From Bacteroidota bacterium (GTDB lineage: Bacteria; Bacteroidota; Bacteroidia; AKYH767-A; 2013-40CM-41-45), in NCBI GenBank assembly GCA_026391945.1, contig JAPLDA010000023.1:39740-103739 (forward strand): a DNA stretch of 64,000 nt, written 5' to 3'. Below are positions 6,745-15,196 of this stretch, one piece after another. Under the pieces are notes generated by a model. The model was not told the origin of the DNA, ran no database searches, and saw nothing but the letters and a program-made list of their open reading frames with translations. Position 1 is the first letter of the stretch. Every line of letters starts with the position of its first letter. The translations under genes and the position numbers were made by a program.

Positions 6745-9258
6745 ATGGCGGAGGCAAAAGCAAGAATAAAAATCAACAAGTTGTTGGAAGAAGCTGGTTG
6801 GCTATTCTTTTCAGAGAATGGCAAGCCCGCCAACATTGTTTTGGAGAGCAACGCCAAAATAACACAACAGCAACTTGATGAGTTTGGCGACAACTTTGAA
6901 AAAACCACCAATGGATTCATTGACTACCTGCTGCTCGATGACAAGGGCTTTCCATACATCGTATTGGAAGCAAAGAAAGAAGAAGTCAATCCCCTTGCTG
7001 CAAAGGAACAAGCCAGAAAATATGCCAATGCTCAAAAATGCCGCTTTGTAATACTCTCAAACGGCAACCAACATTATCTGTGGGACTTACAGAGAGGGAA
7101 CCCAAACCTCATTTCAAAATTTCCAACACCGGAAACAGTTGGTGCTTATACTTCTTTCAATCCCAATCCTCAAAGCCTGATTAACGAAGCTGTAAAAGAA
7201 GATTACATCGTTGTAACGCAAAAACCCAACTACGACAAAGACCCAAGGTGGATTGAAGAAACACAACGCAAAAGCTACTTGGATGAAAACAAGCTTCGCT
7301 TGTTGCGGAAGTATCAGGTGAAAGCCGTTGAAAAAATTCAGGAAGAAGTGAAGGGTGGCAAAGACCGCTTTCTATTTGAGATGGCAACAGGTACAGGAAA
7401 GACATTGACAGCAGCAGCCGTCATCAAATTGTTTCTGCGAACCGGCAATGCCAGACGTGTTTTGTTTCTGGTTGATCGGCTGGAATTGGAAGACCAAGCT
7501 GACAAAGCATTCAAAGAGTATTTGAGAAATGATTATCAATGCTGCATATACAAGGAGAACAGAGATGATTGGAGAAAGAATGAAATCGTTGTTTCAACAG
7601 TTCAGTCATTTCTTTTCAAGAACAAATACAAACGGATATTTTCGCCCACAGATTTTGATCTGGTAATTTCTGACGAAGCACACCGTAGCATTGGTGGAAA
7701 CAGCAGAGCGGTGTTTGAATATTTCATTGGTTACAAATTAGGGCTGACAGCTACACCGAAAGATTATCTCAAGAAGATTGACCCTGCAAAACTAAGTGAG
7801 AAAGACCCAAGAGAATTGGAGCGAAGAATGTTGCTTGATACTTACACGACCTTTGGCTGTGCGGACGGCAAACCAACATTCCAATATAGCCTGTTACATA
7901 GTGTAAAAGACGGTTTCCTTGTGAATCCAATTGTTGCTGATGCCAGAACAGAAATTACAACACAACTGTTGTCTGATGAAGGTTATAGTGTATTGACAAC
8001 AAACGAAGAAGGTGAGGATGAAAAAGAATCATTTTTTCAAAGAGACTTTGAAAAAAAGTTCTTTAGTGAGAAAACAAACAAGATATTCTGTAAAACATTC
8101 TTGGAGAATGCGCTTCGTGATCCTGTTACAGGAGAAACAGGAAAGTCTATTCTGTTTTGTGTAAGTCAGAACCATGCTGCCAAGGTTGCTCAAATACTCA
8201 ATGAATTTGCTGACAAAATGTTTCCGGGTAAGTATCAATCAGACTTTGCTTTGCAGGTAACTTCATTGGTAAAGGATGCACAACAGTTCACAATCAATTT
8301 CACCAATAACAATTTAAGCGGTACAGGAAACTTCAATCCGCTATACAAAACAAGCAAGACAAGGGTTTGCGTAACCGTTGGAATGATGACCACAGGATAT
8401 GATTGCCCTGACCTGTTGAATGTTGGTTTGATGCGCCCCATATTCTCTCCAACAGACTTCATTCAAATCAAAGGTAGAGGAACAAGGAAACATAACTTCC
8501 TGAAAGAACTGCTTGATAAAGAATTAGCAAAGCAGGTATTACAACCAGACAAAAAGAACTTCAAACTCTTTGACTTCTTTGCCAACTGCGAATACTTTGA
8601 AACAGAATTCAACTATGATGAGATTCTGAAACTTCCTCCAAAAGGTGACGGAGAAGGTGGCGGAGGTGGTTACACAACACCCGATACATTTGAAAGCACG
8701 GAACACGATCCTCTGAAAAACTTTACAGAACAAGAGGTTGGGGTACAGGGAATGAAGATTGACAGAATGTATTTCGACCGCTTTGAAGAAACAATCAAAG
8801 ACGATATTGCCGTACAGAAGATGATTGATAAACGGGACATGGAAGGAATTGAACAATACATTTTGCAAAACATCTTTGAGAAACCGGAAGACTTTTACAA
8901 CCTTACCAAATTACAAAATGCTGCCAAGGTTGACAGACGGTTGTCCCTTCGTGAAATCATTGAGAAGATATTCGGAGTGATCCCTTACTTCAAAAGTAAA
9001 GATGAATTGCTGGAAGATGAATTTGAGAAATTTGACAGCCGTTACCTACCTGATGAGCAAATCTTCTCCTATGCAAAAAATTACTTCAAAAGCTACATTA
9101 CAGACAAAGAGTTCCGTGACATTATTGAGAACAAAAACTTCGCCTTGCTGAATACTAATCCAAACGGGGAAGTGTTTCGCAAGCTACCTGCGGAGTTGCG
9201 GAATCTGATCCCACAATACATCAAAGAAAATATATCATTATCACAATTTGCTAATTAA
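6745..9258 (+). CDS. hsdR: Type I restriction endonuclease subunit R
   Basis: Motor and nuclease subunit of a type I restriction-modification complex; it translocates DNA with ATP and cuts at distant sites. Residues about 50-80 hold the HSDR_N nuclease motif (FIDYLLLDDKGFPYIVLEAKKE, a PD-ExK site). Helicase motifs follow: Walker A ATGTGKT at about 213, DEAH at about 310, GLTATP soon after, and a C-terminal RecA domain with MTTGYDCPDLLNVGL and QIKGRGTRKH. A Gly-rich linker (GDGEGGGGGYT) precedes the C-terminal domain that docks on the methylase. The 837 residues fit the shorter HsdR group. The next ATG is two bases after the stop, so this is the first gene of a four-gene operon. Confidence 0.95.
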   Translation: MAEAKARIKINKLLEEAGWLFFSENGKPANIVLESNAKITQQQLDEFGDNFEKTTNGFIDYLLLDDKGFPYIVLEAKKEEVNPLAAKEQARKYANAQKCRFVILSNGNQHYLWDLQRGNPNLISKFPTPETVGAYTSFNPNPQSLINEAVKEDYIVVTQKPNYDKDPRWIEETQRKSYLDENKLRLLRKYQVKAVEKIQEEVKGGKDRFLFEMATGTGKTLTAAAVIKLFLRTGNARRVLFLVDRLELEDQADKAFKEYLRNDYQCCIYKENRDDWRKNEIVVSTVQSFLFKNKYKRIFSPTDFDLVISDEAHRSIGGNSRAVFEYFIGYKLGLTATPKDYLKKIDPAKLSEKDPRELERRMLLDTYTTFGCADGKPTFQYSLLHSVKDGFLVNPIVADARTEITTQLLSDEGYSVLTTNEEGEDEKESFFQRDFEKKFFSEKTNKIFCKTFLENALRDPVTGETGKSILFCVSQNHAAKVAQILNEFADKMFPGKYQSDFALQVTSLVKDAQQFTINFTNNNLSGTGNFNPLYKTSKTRVCVTVGMMTTGYDCPDLLNVGLMRPIFSPTDFIQIKGRGTRKHNFLKELLDKELAKQVLQPDKKNFKLFDFFANCEYFETEFNYDEILKLPPKGDGEGGGGGYTTPDTFESTEHDPLKNFTEQEVGVQGMKIDRMYFDRFEETIKDDIAVQKMIDKRDMEGIEQYILQNIFEKPEDFYNLTKLQNAAKVDRRLSLREIIEKIFGVIPYFKSKDELLEDEFEKFDSRYLPDEQIFSYAKNYFKSYITDKEFRDIIENKNFALLNTNPNGEVFRKLPAELRNLIPQYIKENISLSQFAN

Positions 9259-9260
9259 GT

Positions 9261-10274
9261 ATGCTTTCAATAGTAAGGGATAAGAGTGAAATAAAGAAAT
9301 ACCATGAGGCACTGGGAAGGCTTATGCGCGTACACAGTACAGGAAAACCCAAACCTCTTAAAGCACAAACACGAGGTGGACAATTACTTGTAAGTGCTTA
9401 CCATAACAATCAGAACAACTATTGGTGGTCAAATTCTCTCACTAACAGACACCACAAGTTCAAAAATCTAATAGGACTTGATCCTGATTTTAGCGGCACT
9501 AATCAAATTCTAATTCAAATCAACTATCAAAAGGCGTTCACGAATTTTAGGGAGGCGGCTTTGTGGGCAAGTGATTTACAAGGAAATGTATATTTACTTC
9601 ATAGCGGTCGAATGGGTGGTGGTGTTAGTGGGATCAATGTTGAAAATATTGATAAGCTTTATTCTGGTTCCAGAAGCTGGGTTTCATTTAACAGTGAAGA
9701 ATATGAATACTATACAGTATGTCAATTAAATTCTTCAAGAGCCTATTCACAAATATTATCATTCATCAAACAAATTATTTCTATCAAGGCTGTATTGAAG
9801 GGCGGCGAAAATTCGCATTCCTTGATTCCTTTAGTTGATCGAGGAGTACTAAAAAACTACAGTCCGGAATTTTGGGGTAAGAGAAAAGCGTACTATTGTA
9901 AAGCTCGTATTGAATCTGACAGCGATCATGGATTAATAGTAGATTGTCTGAAAAAGGAGTTAGAAAGCAGAATGAGATTCAAAGGCTGTTTACGTAAAAA
10001 CAAATACATTGATTTAGGTATCGTTCAAAAAAAGCAAGCAAAGTACATTTTTGAAGTAAAGACTTCGATAAACATGCAGGCGATTTATGCTGCAATTGGT
10101 CAGCTGATGCTTCATTCTCATTCTACTAAAAACAATCCTGATAAATATATTGTATTACCCGATCAATTGAATACTTCAATAGAACAAGACATTGCCGCTT
10201 TGGGGATCAATACATTGAGATACAAGTGGAAGAATGAAAAAGCAATCTTTACAAATATTAAAAACCATTTCTAA
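9261..10274 (+). CDS. Unknown protein with a PD-(D/E)xK-like C-terminal domain, inside the restriction operon
   Basis: Protein of 337 residues between hsdR (2 bases away) and hsdMS (TAATG overlap), so clearly part of the operon. The N-terminal 200 residues (LMRVHSTGKPKPLKAQT, NNYWWSNSLTNRHHKFKN, HSGRMGGGVSGINVENI) are not recognised. Residues about 212-290 look like a PD-(D/E)xK nuclease core: acidic ARIESDSDHG, then YIDLGIV, then the strand YIFEVKTS, which supplies D...E-x-K, then a helix with Q and H (AAIGQLMLHSH). A protein here could be an accessory nuclease, a specificity or anti-restriction regulator, or a defence gene that has joined the operon. The nuclease assignment rests on motif spacing only. 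Confidence 0.55.
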   Translation: MLSIVRDKSEIKKYHEALGRLMRVHSTGKPKPLKAQTRGGQLLVSAYHNNQNNYWWSNSLTNRHHKFKNLIGLDPDFSGTNQILIQINYQKAFTNFREAALWASDLQGNVYLLHSGRMGGGVSGINVENIDKLYSGSRSWVSFNSEEYEYYTVCQLNSSRAYSQILSFIKQIISIKAVLKGGENSHSLIPLVDRGVLKNYSPEFWGKRKAYYCKARIESDSDHGLIVDCLKKELESRMRFKGCLRKNKYIDLGIVQKKQAKYIFEVKTSINMQAIYAAIGQLMLHSHSTKNNPDKYIVLPDQLNTSIEQDIAALGINTLRYKWKNEKAIFTNIKNHF

Positions 10275-12757
10275 TGCTTGACAATGAAACCAAAAAAAGA
10301 ATTGATACAGCCCGTGATATTTTAGTGGGTAAAGTTCCCGATCCCAAAAGTCAGGTGGAGCAAATTACAATTGCTCTTATTTACAAGTTCATGGATGATA
10401 TGGACAAGGAGGCTGTTTCGTTTGGGGGGAAGGCAACATTCTTCACAAAAGAATTCAAGAAATATAGTTGGACAAACATCTTTGATACCAAAGTTGGAGG
10501 ACATGAAATGCTCACACTTTATGGTGAAGCAATTGTAAAACTGAATCTGAATCCAAACATACCGCAACTATTTCGTGACATTTTCAAAAATGCTTATTTG
10601 CCATATCGTGACCCTGAAACATTGAAGTTGTTTCTGAAAACAATCAATGAATTCCGTTACGACCACAGTGAAATGTTAGGCGATGCTTTTGAGTATTTGC
10701 TTTCTGTGTTGGGGTCACAAGGCGATGCAGGGCAATTCCGAACACCAAGGCATATCATTGATTTCATTGTAGAGGTATTACAGCCCCAAAAGAATGAAAC
10801 CATCCTTGACCCTGCATGTGGTACAGCGGGATTCCTGATTTCTTCTTACAAACACATTCTGCAAAACAACACCAAGAAGAACAAAGGTGATTTGCTGACA
10901 CCAGATGACCGCAAGAAGATGATGCAGAACTTTGTTGGCTATGATATTTCGCCAGACATGGTGCGTTTGAGTTTGGTGAATCTGTACCTGCATGGCTTCA
11001 CTACACCGAGCATCTACGAATATGATACACTAACAAGTGAAGACAGATGGAGTGAGTATTATGACATAATCTTGGCAAACCCTCCTTTCATGACACCAAA
11101 GGGGGGAATCAAACCACACAAAAAGTTTACGATACAGGCAAACCGGAGTGAAGTATTGTTTGTGGATTACATTGCCGAACACATACACCCAAGCAAAGGC
11201 AGGGCAGGAATTATTGTACCGGAAGGGATCATCTTCCAAAGCGCAACCGCTTACAAAGCATTGCGGAAAATGTTGGTAGATAAAAACATGTTGTATGCAG
11301 TAGTGAGTTTACCAGCGGGTATTTTCAACCCATACAGTGGTGTGAAGACAAGTATTCTTTTGCTTGACAAAACCCTTGCAAAGAAAACAGACAACATTCT
11401 CTTTGTGAAAATCGAAAGTGATGGTTTTGATTTAGGGGCACAGCGCAAAGCAATTGCCCAAAATGATTTGACCGCTTGCTTATACCTATTGCAGCAATAC
11501 AAGCAATCCTTACAAGACAACACAGCCTTTGAAAGCGACAACAAAAATGTTTTCTTAATTGAGAAGAAGGTTATTGGGGCAAAGGACGATTACAACTTAT
11601 CCATTGACAGATACAGGGCCAATGAGATTGTGAATAGGGAAAATGAAATGGTTAGGTTGGATGAAATATTTTCTGAAATCAGAAATGGGAAAAATGTTGA
11701 ACAGTTTGATGAAGTTGGAAAATACAGAGTAACAAGAATTCAAACCATTGCAGATGGAACGGTTAATCTTGAGAAAACCAAATGGACAAATGATGAAGTG
11801 AAAGAAGATGATTTTATGCAAGAGGGGGATATTCTTCTTAGCCATATCAACAGCATTGAGCATTTAGGCAAGTCGGCAATTTTTAAAAATCACTCTGAAA
11901 AAGTTGTTCATGGAATTAACCTCATTCGTTTCAGACCTGATAAAGAAAAAGTAATTCCCGCTTTTATTGCAAGTGTTTTCAAGTCAGAAATATTTATTTC
12001 AACTACCCGGCAGTTTGCACAGAAAGCAGTTAATCAAGCAAGCATTAAGACAACAGATTTAAAGGCCATTGAAATTCCTTTACCTTCTTTAGAAATCCAA
12101 CAACAAATCGTAAGCAAAATAGAATCCTTTCAAAAGATAATTGACGGAGCAAAACAGATTGTGGAAAATTACAAACCACAAATTGATGTTGACCCAAGTT
12201 GGGAAATTGTAAAATTGGGAGATTCAATTACACTGCAAAGAGGATATGATTTACCGAAACAAGATTGGGTTGAAGGAAAATTTCCGATTATTGGTTCAAA
12301 TGGAATTATTGGATTTCACAATTCTTTCAAAGAAAAAGGGCCGGGTGTTGTAACAGGGAGAAGTGGAACTATTGGCAAAGTTCATTTTATTGATTACGAT
12401 TTCTATTGGCCACACAACACCTCTCTTTTTGTGAAAGATTTCAAAGGAAACAACCGGAAGTTTATCAAATATCTGCTTGAGTCTGTTGACTTGAAATCAT
12501 TAGGGGAGAGAACGGCGGCCGTTCCTTCTCTGGATAGAAAAAATGCACACGAAATTTCAATTTCCCTTCCACCAATCAGCGTTCAACAAACAATTGTAAA
12601 CCGAATTGATGAAGAACAGGGATTGGTAAATTCAAACAAGAGGCTTATTGAAATCTTTGAGCAAAAAATCAAAAATGAAATAAATAAGTTATGGCAGGCG
12701 GCACCAAAGGAATATGCAACGCCAGAGGAAAAACTTTCAATAGCAGCAGAGGAATGA
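10274..12757 (+). CDS. hsdM: Type I methyltransferase fused to specificity subunit (HsdM-HsdS)
   Basis: Protein of 827 residues. The N-terminal 450 are an N6-adenine methyltransferase of the HsdM type: HsdM_N helices, GQFRTPRHIIDF, the SAM-binding DPACGTAGF at about 179 and the catalytic NPPF at about 269. From about 460 to the end come two target-recognition domains with the usual dimerising helices. The first is RLDEIFSEIRNGKNV...LPSLEIQQQIVSKI. The second, from about 640, is WEIVKLGDSITLQRGYD...LPPISVQQTIVNRI. M and S are separate genes in the classical systems; here one chain should both methylate and choose the bipartite target. It starts inside the TAATG of the previous stop, and its own stop overlaps the next start (ATGA). 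The partner nuclease is hsdR at 6745. Confidence 0.9.
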   Translation: MLDNETKKRIDTARDILVGKVPDPKSQVEQITIALIYKFMDDMDKEAVSFGGKATFFTKEFKKYSWTNIFDTKVGGHEMLTLYGEAIVKLNLNPNIPQLFRDIFKNAYLPYRDPETLKLFLKTINEFRYDHSEMLGDAFEYLLSVLGSQGDAGQFRTPRHIIDFIVEVLQPQKNETILDPACGTAGFLISSYKHILQNNTKKNKGDLLTPDDRKKMMQNFVGYDISPDMVRLSLVNLYLHGFTTPSIYEYDTLTSEDRWSEYYDIILANPPFMTPKGGIKPHKKFTIQANRSEVLFVDYIAEHIHPSKGRAGIIVPEGIIFQSATAYKALRKMLVDKNMLYAVVSLPAGIFNPYSGVKTSILLLDKTLAKKTDNILFVKIESDGFDLGAQRKAIAQNDLTACLYLLQQYKQSLQDNTAFESDNKNVFLIEKKVIGAKDDYNLSIDRYRANEIVNRENEMVRLDEIFSEIRNGKNVEQFDEVGKYRVTRIQTIADGTVNLEKTKWTNDEVKEDDFMQEGDILLSHINSIEHLGKSAIFKNHSEKVVHGINLIRFRPDKEKVIPAFIASVFKSEIFISTTRQFAQKAVNQASIKTTDLKAIEIPLPSLEIQQQIVSKIESFQKIIDGAKQIVENYKPQIDVDPSWEIVKLGDSITLQRGYDLPKQDWVEGKFPIIGSNGIIGFHNSFKEKGPGVVTGRSGTIGKVHFIDYDFYWPHNTSLFVKDFKGNNRKFIKYLLESVDLKSLGERTAAVPSLDRKNAHEISISLPPISVQQTIVNRIDEEQGLVNSNKRLIEIFEQKIKNEINKLWQAAPKEYATPEEKLSIAAEE

Positions 12758-15021
12758 TAACCAAAGTAAATAAGATAAAGGATTTTGGGATCTTCAAGAA
12801 TTTCACTTGGGATGTTTCAATCAATCCGTTTAAAAAACGGAATCTGATTTACGGTTGGAATTATTCAGGCAAAACAACATTCTCCAAACTGTTCAACAAT
12901 CTTGACAAGAAACAAAAGATTCATTTTCCATCTTCGGAATACACTTTTGAAATTGAACGCAACACAGAAACATACACACAGGAACAGTTAGCTAACTTTC
13001 CATATTTAGTTAAGGTTTTCAATACTTACTATGTGAAAAGTGTTTTTTCGTGGGATAAAGAAAACCGTGAAGAATTTGAACCGATACTTTTTTTCTTAGG
13101 ATATGAAGCAGGAAACATTCAACCCAAAATTGATTCACTTATTAAGAGATGGAATCCGAAAATAGAAGCAATAAAGAAAAAAAAAGAAGCGATTGTTTCT
13201 GCATTCTCTGATTATGCAAAGGAGAATGGAAAGTTTTCAAAGCAAGCAACAGAAATCAGAAAGTATTTGAACGAGCAACTCAAAAGCAATGAGTTCAACA
13301 AAAGTCATTTCATTGCTTTGGTAGCAGAAGTAAAAACGGATTTAGTCAAACATACTTTAGCCCCTGATAAAGTCACAGGGGTAAAACAACAAGCACTTGC
13401 AACAAATGATTTCCTTGAGCAAGATGATAACTTTGTTTTATCAGAAGCACTAACAACAATCGGAAAAAAAGTAAAAGATGTTTTAGAAGATTCGGCACCA
13501 AGGTCAATTCCATTTCCCGAATTCGATGCTGACGAAAATCTTTTCAACTGGGTTCAAACAGGACTTTACTTACACAAAGATTCTACGAAGTGCAAGTTTT
13601 GCGACAACAATTTAAAAGAGGAAAGAATAAAGTCTTTGAATCAATACTATTCCGAAAAACTTCAAGAAATACAAACTGCAATTCAGAAAATTAGAGAATT
13701 AATTGCAGCAGACGTATTGGGATTGAATTTTGAATTTCAACACGAAAGTAAATTAGCACGACACCTTAGAGATAAATACAAACAAGCAGTTAAGGAATAT
13801 GGAGAACTGAAACAGGAATACAAAAACGAACTTGAAATTTTTACTGCTGACTTAAAGAGAAAAGAAAGCAATTACTTCAATTCAATAACGGCAACGGCAT
13901 ATCAAACTGTTTCTGTAAACACAAAACTACAAAAAGTAATTGCAGTAATTGGAGAACACAATTTGTTTGTCTCAAAGTTTGAAGAAAAAAAGAAGGGGGC
14001 AATTGCTTTAATACTTCGTCATTATGTTGCTGAATATTTGGCGGCAGAAAATTACCTCACACAGGAAAAGGAAAATGAAACTGCCTCTGATTTGGTTAAC
14101 CGTTGTCAAACGAAACTTGAAGAGAACAATGATGGGATAGCACGGCTTGAGGGCCTGTTGAAGAATACAGTTAAAGGACAGGAAGAATTAAATATCTACT
14201 TGAAAATATTTTTGAACCGAGAGGATATTCAAATTGCAATTGAGAAAGACAAGTTTGTTTTAACGAGAGGGGCAAACCCTGCAAGCAATTTAAGCGAAGG
14301 AGAAAAGACAGCAATTGCTTTTGCTTATTTCCTTACTGAATTAAAATCGTTGAAGAAGGAAGGAAAATTGAAAACCACAATCATTTTCTTTGATGACCCA
14401 ATTTCAAGTTTGGATAGCAATCATATTTTTCAAGTACGTTCACTCATTCAGCACTTCTTCAAAGACAAAGGCGATTACTTACAACTTTTTATTTCTACTC
14501 ACAATTTTGAATTCTTTTCTGTTTTGCTTGACAGCAACTTATTTAAGAATGTGAATAGAGCAACCACAAAAGCAGAAGATTGTCCGTTCTATCTTATCAA
14601 TAGAACAATGGCAGACAGTTCTACTATATGTAATTTGCCGAGAACATTAAGAAGTCATAAATCAGAGTATGCTCACATCTTTGCCATACTGAAAGAGTAT
14701 AATGATTCAGCAACCAAAGAAACATTCCAATTCAAAATTCTTTTGCCAAATACACTTAGAAGATTTTTGGAACTCTACACTTTGTTTAAATATCCAAAAG
14801 GGTTTTGTGAGGTTGATGATAGAATGAAAATGGTTTTCTCACCTGATGAAGAAGTATTTCACAACACGAAATTGTATCATTGGTTTTCACATCAAAACCA
14901 ATTTGAAAAAGTTGCACAACATGACGGGAAAATATTTTTGATTGATGAAGCAATTAGTGAAGTGTTACAACACATTGAGGAAAAAGATGAAATGCATTGG
15001 AAAGGATTAACAGAGCTTTGA
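12754..15021 (+). CDS. RloC/PrrC-like zinc-hook ATPase, possible anticodon nuclease
   Basis: The ATG at 12754 overlaps the hsdMS stop (ATGA) and gives 755 residues; the ORF-track start at 12691 is an artefact. It is an ABC/SMC-type ATPase of the AAA_13 group. Walker A is GWNYSGKTT at about 34. Long coiled coil flanks a CKFC zinc-hook motif at about 280. The signature LSEGEKTA is at about 512 and Walker B IIFFDDPISSLD at about 543. The C-terminal part carries R-x3-E (NTLRRFLELY, about 667) and then HWFSH, the R/E/H layout reported for PrrC and RloC tRNA nucleases but also present in other AAA_13 proteins. PrrC and RloC guard type I restriction systems and cut tRNA when the system is inhibited. 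The position at the end of this operon fits that role. Confidence 0.72.
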   Translation: MITKVNKIKDFGIFKNFTWDVSINPFKKRNLIYGWNYSGKTTFSKLFNNLDKKQKIHFPSSEYTFEIERNTETYTQEQLANFPYLVKVFNTYYVKSVFSWDKENREEFEPILFFLGYEAGNIQPKIDSLIKRWNPKIEAIKKKKEAIVSAFSDYAKENGKFSKQATEIRKYLNEQLKSNEFNKSHFIALVAEVKTDLVKHTLAPDKVTGVKQQALATNDFLEQDDNFVLSEALTTIGKKVKDVLEDSAPRSIPFPEFDADENLFNWVQTGLYLHKDSTKCKFCDNNLKEERIKSLNQYYSEKLQEIQTAIQKIRELIAADVLGLNFEFQHESKLARHLRDKYKQAVKEYGELKQEYKNELEIFTADLKRKESNYFNSITATAYQTVSVNTKLQKVIAVIGEHNLFVSKFEEKKKGAIALILRHYVAEYLAAENYLTQEKENETASDLVNRCQTKLEENNDGIARLEGLLKNTVKGQEELNIYLKIFLNREDIQIAIEKDKFVLTRGANPASNLSEGEKTAIAFAYFLTELKSLKKEGKLKTTIIFFDDPISSLDSNHIFQVRSLIQHFFKDKGDYLQLFISTHNFEFFSVLLDSNLFKNVNRATTKAEDCPFYLINRTMADSSTICNLPRTLRSHKSEYAHIFAILKEYNDSATKETFQFKILLPNTLRRFLELYTLFKYPKGFCEVDDRMKMVFSPDEEVFHNTKLYHWFSHQNQFEKVAQHDGKIFLIDEAISEVLQHIEEKDEMHWKGLTEL

Positions 15022-15196
15022 ACGACTAATTAACATAGCATAGAACCAACTTTCAGTTTCGGTTTTTGAGAAACTACTAAATATTTTCAAACCGTGAGAA
15101 ATATTCAACACTTTTAAGATGAAATTGTGTTACAGCTCTAAATTTCAGCAATTGTTTGGTGACAATACGATCCTAACTCAAACCAACTAACATAAA

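Noticed and set aside
12691-12753. Upstream start of the RloC-like gene
   Set aside because: This part is the hsdMS reading region in another frame; the ATG at 12754 in the ATGA overlap is the likely start.
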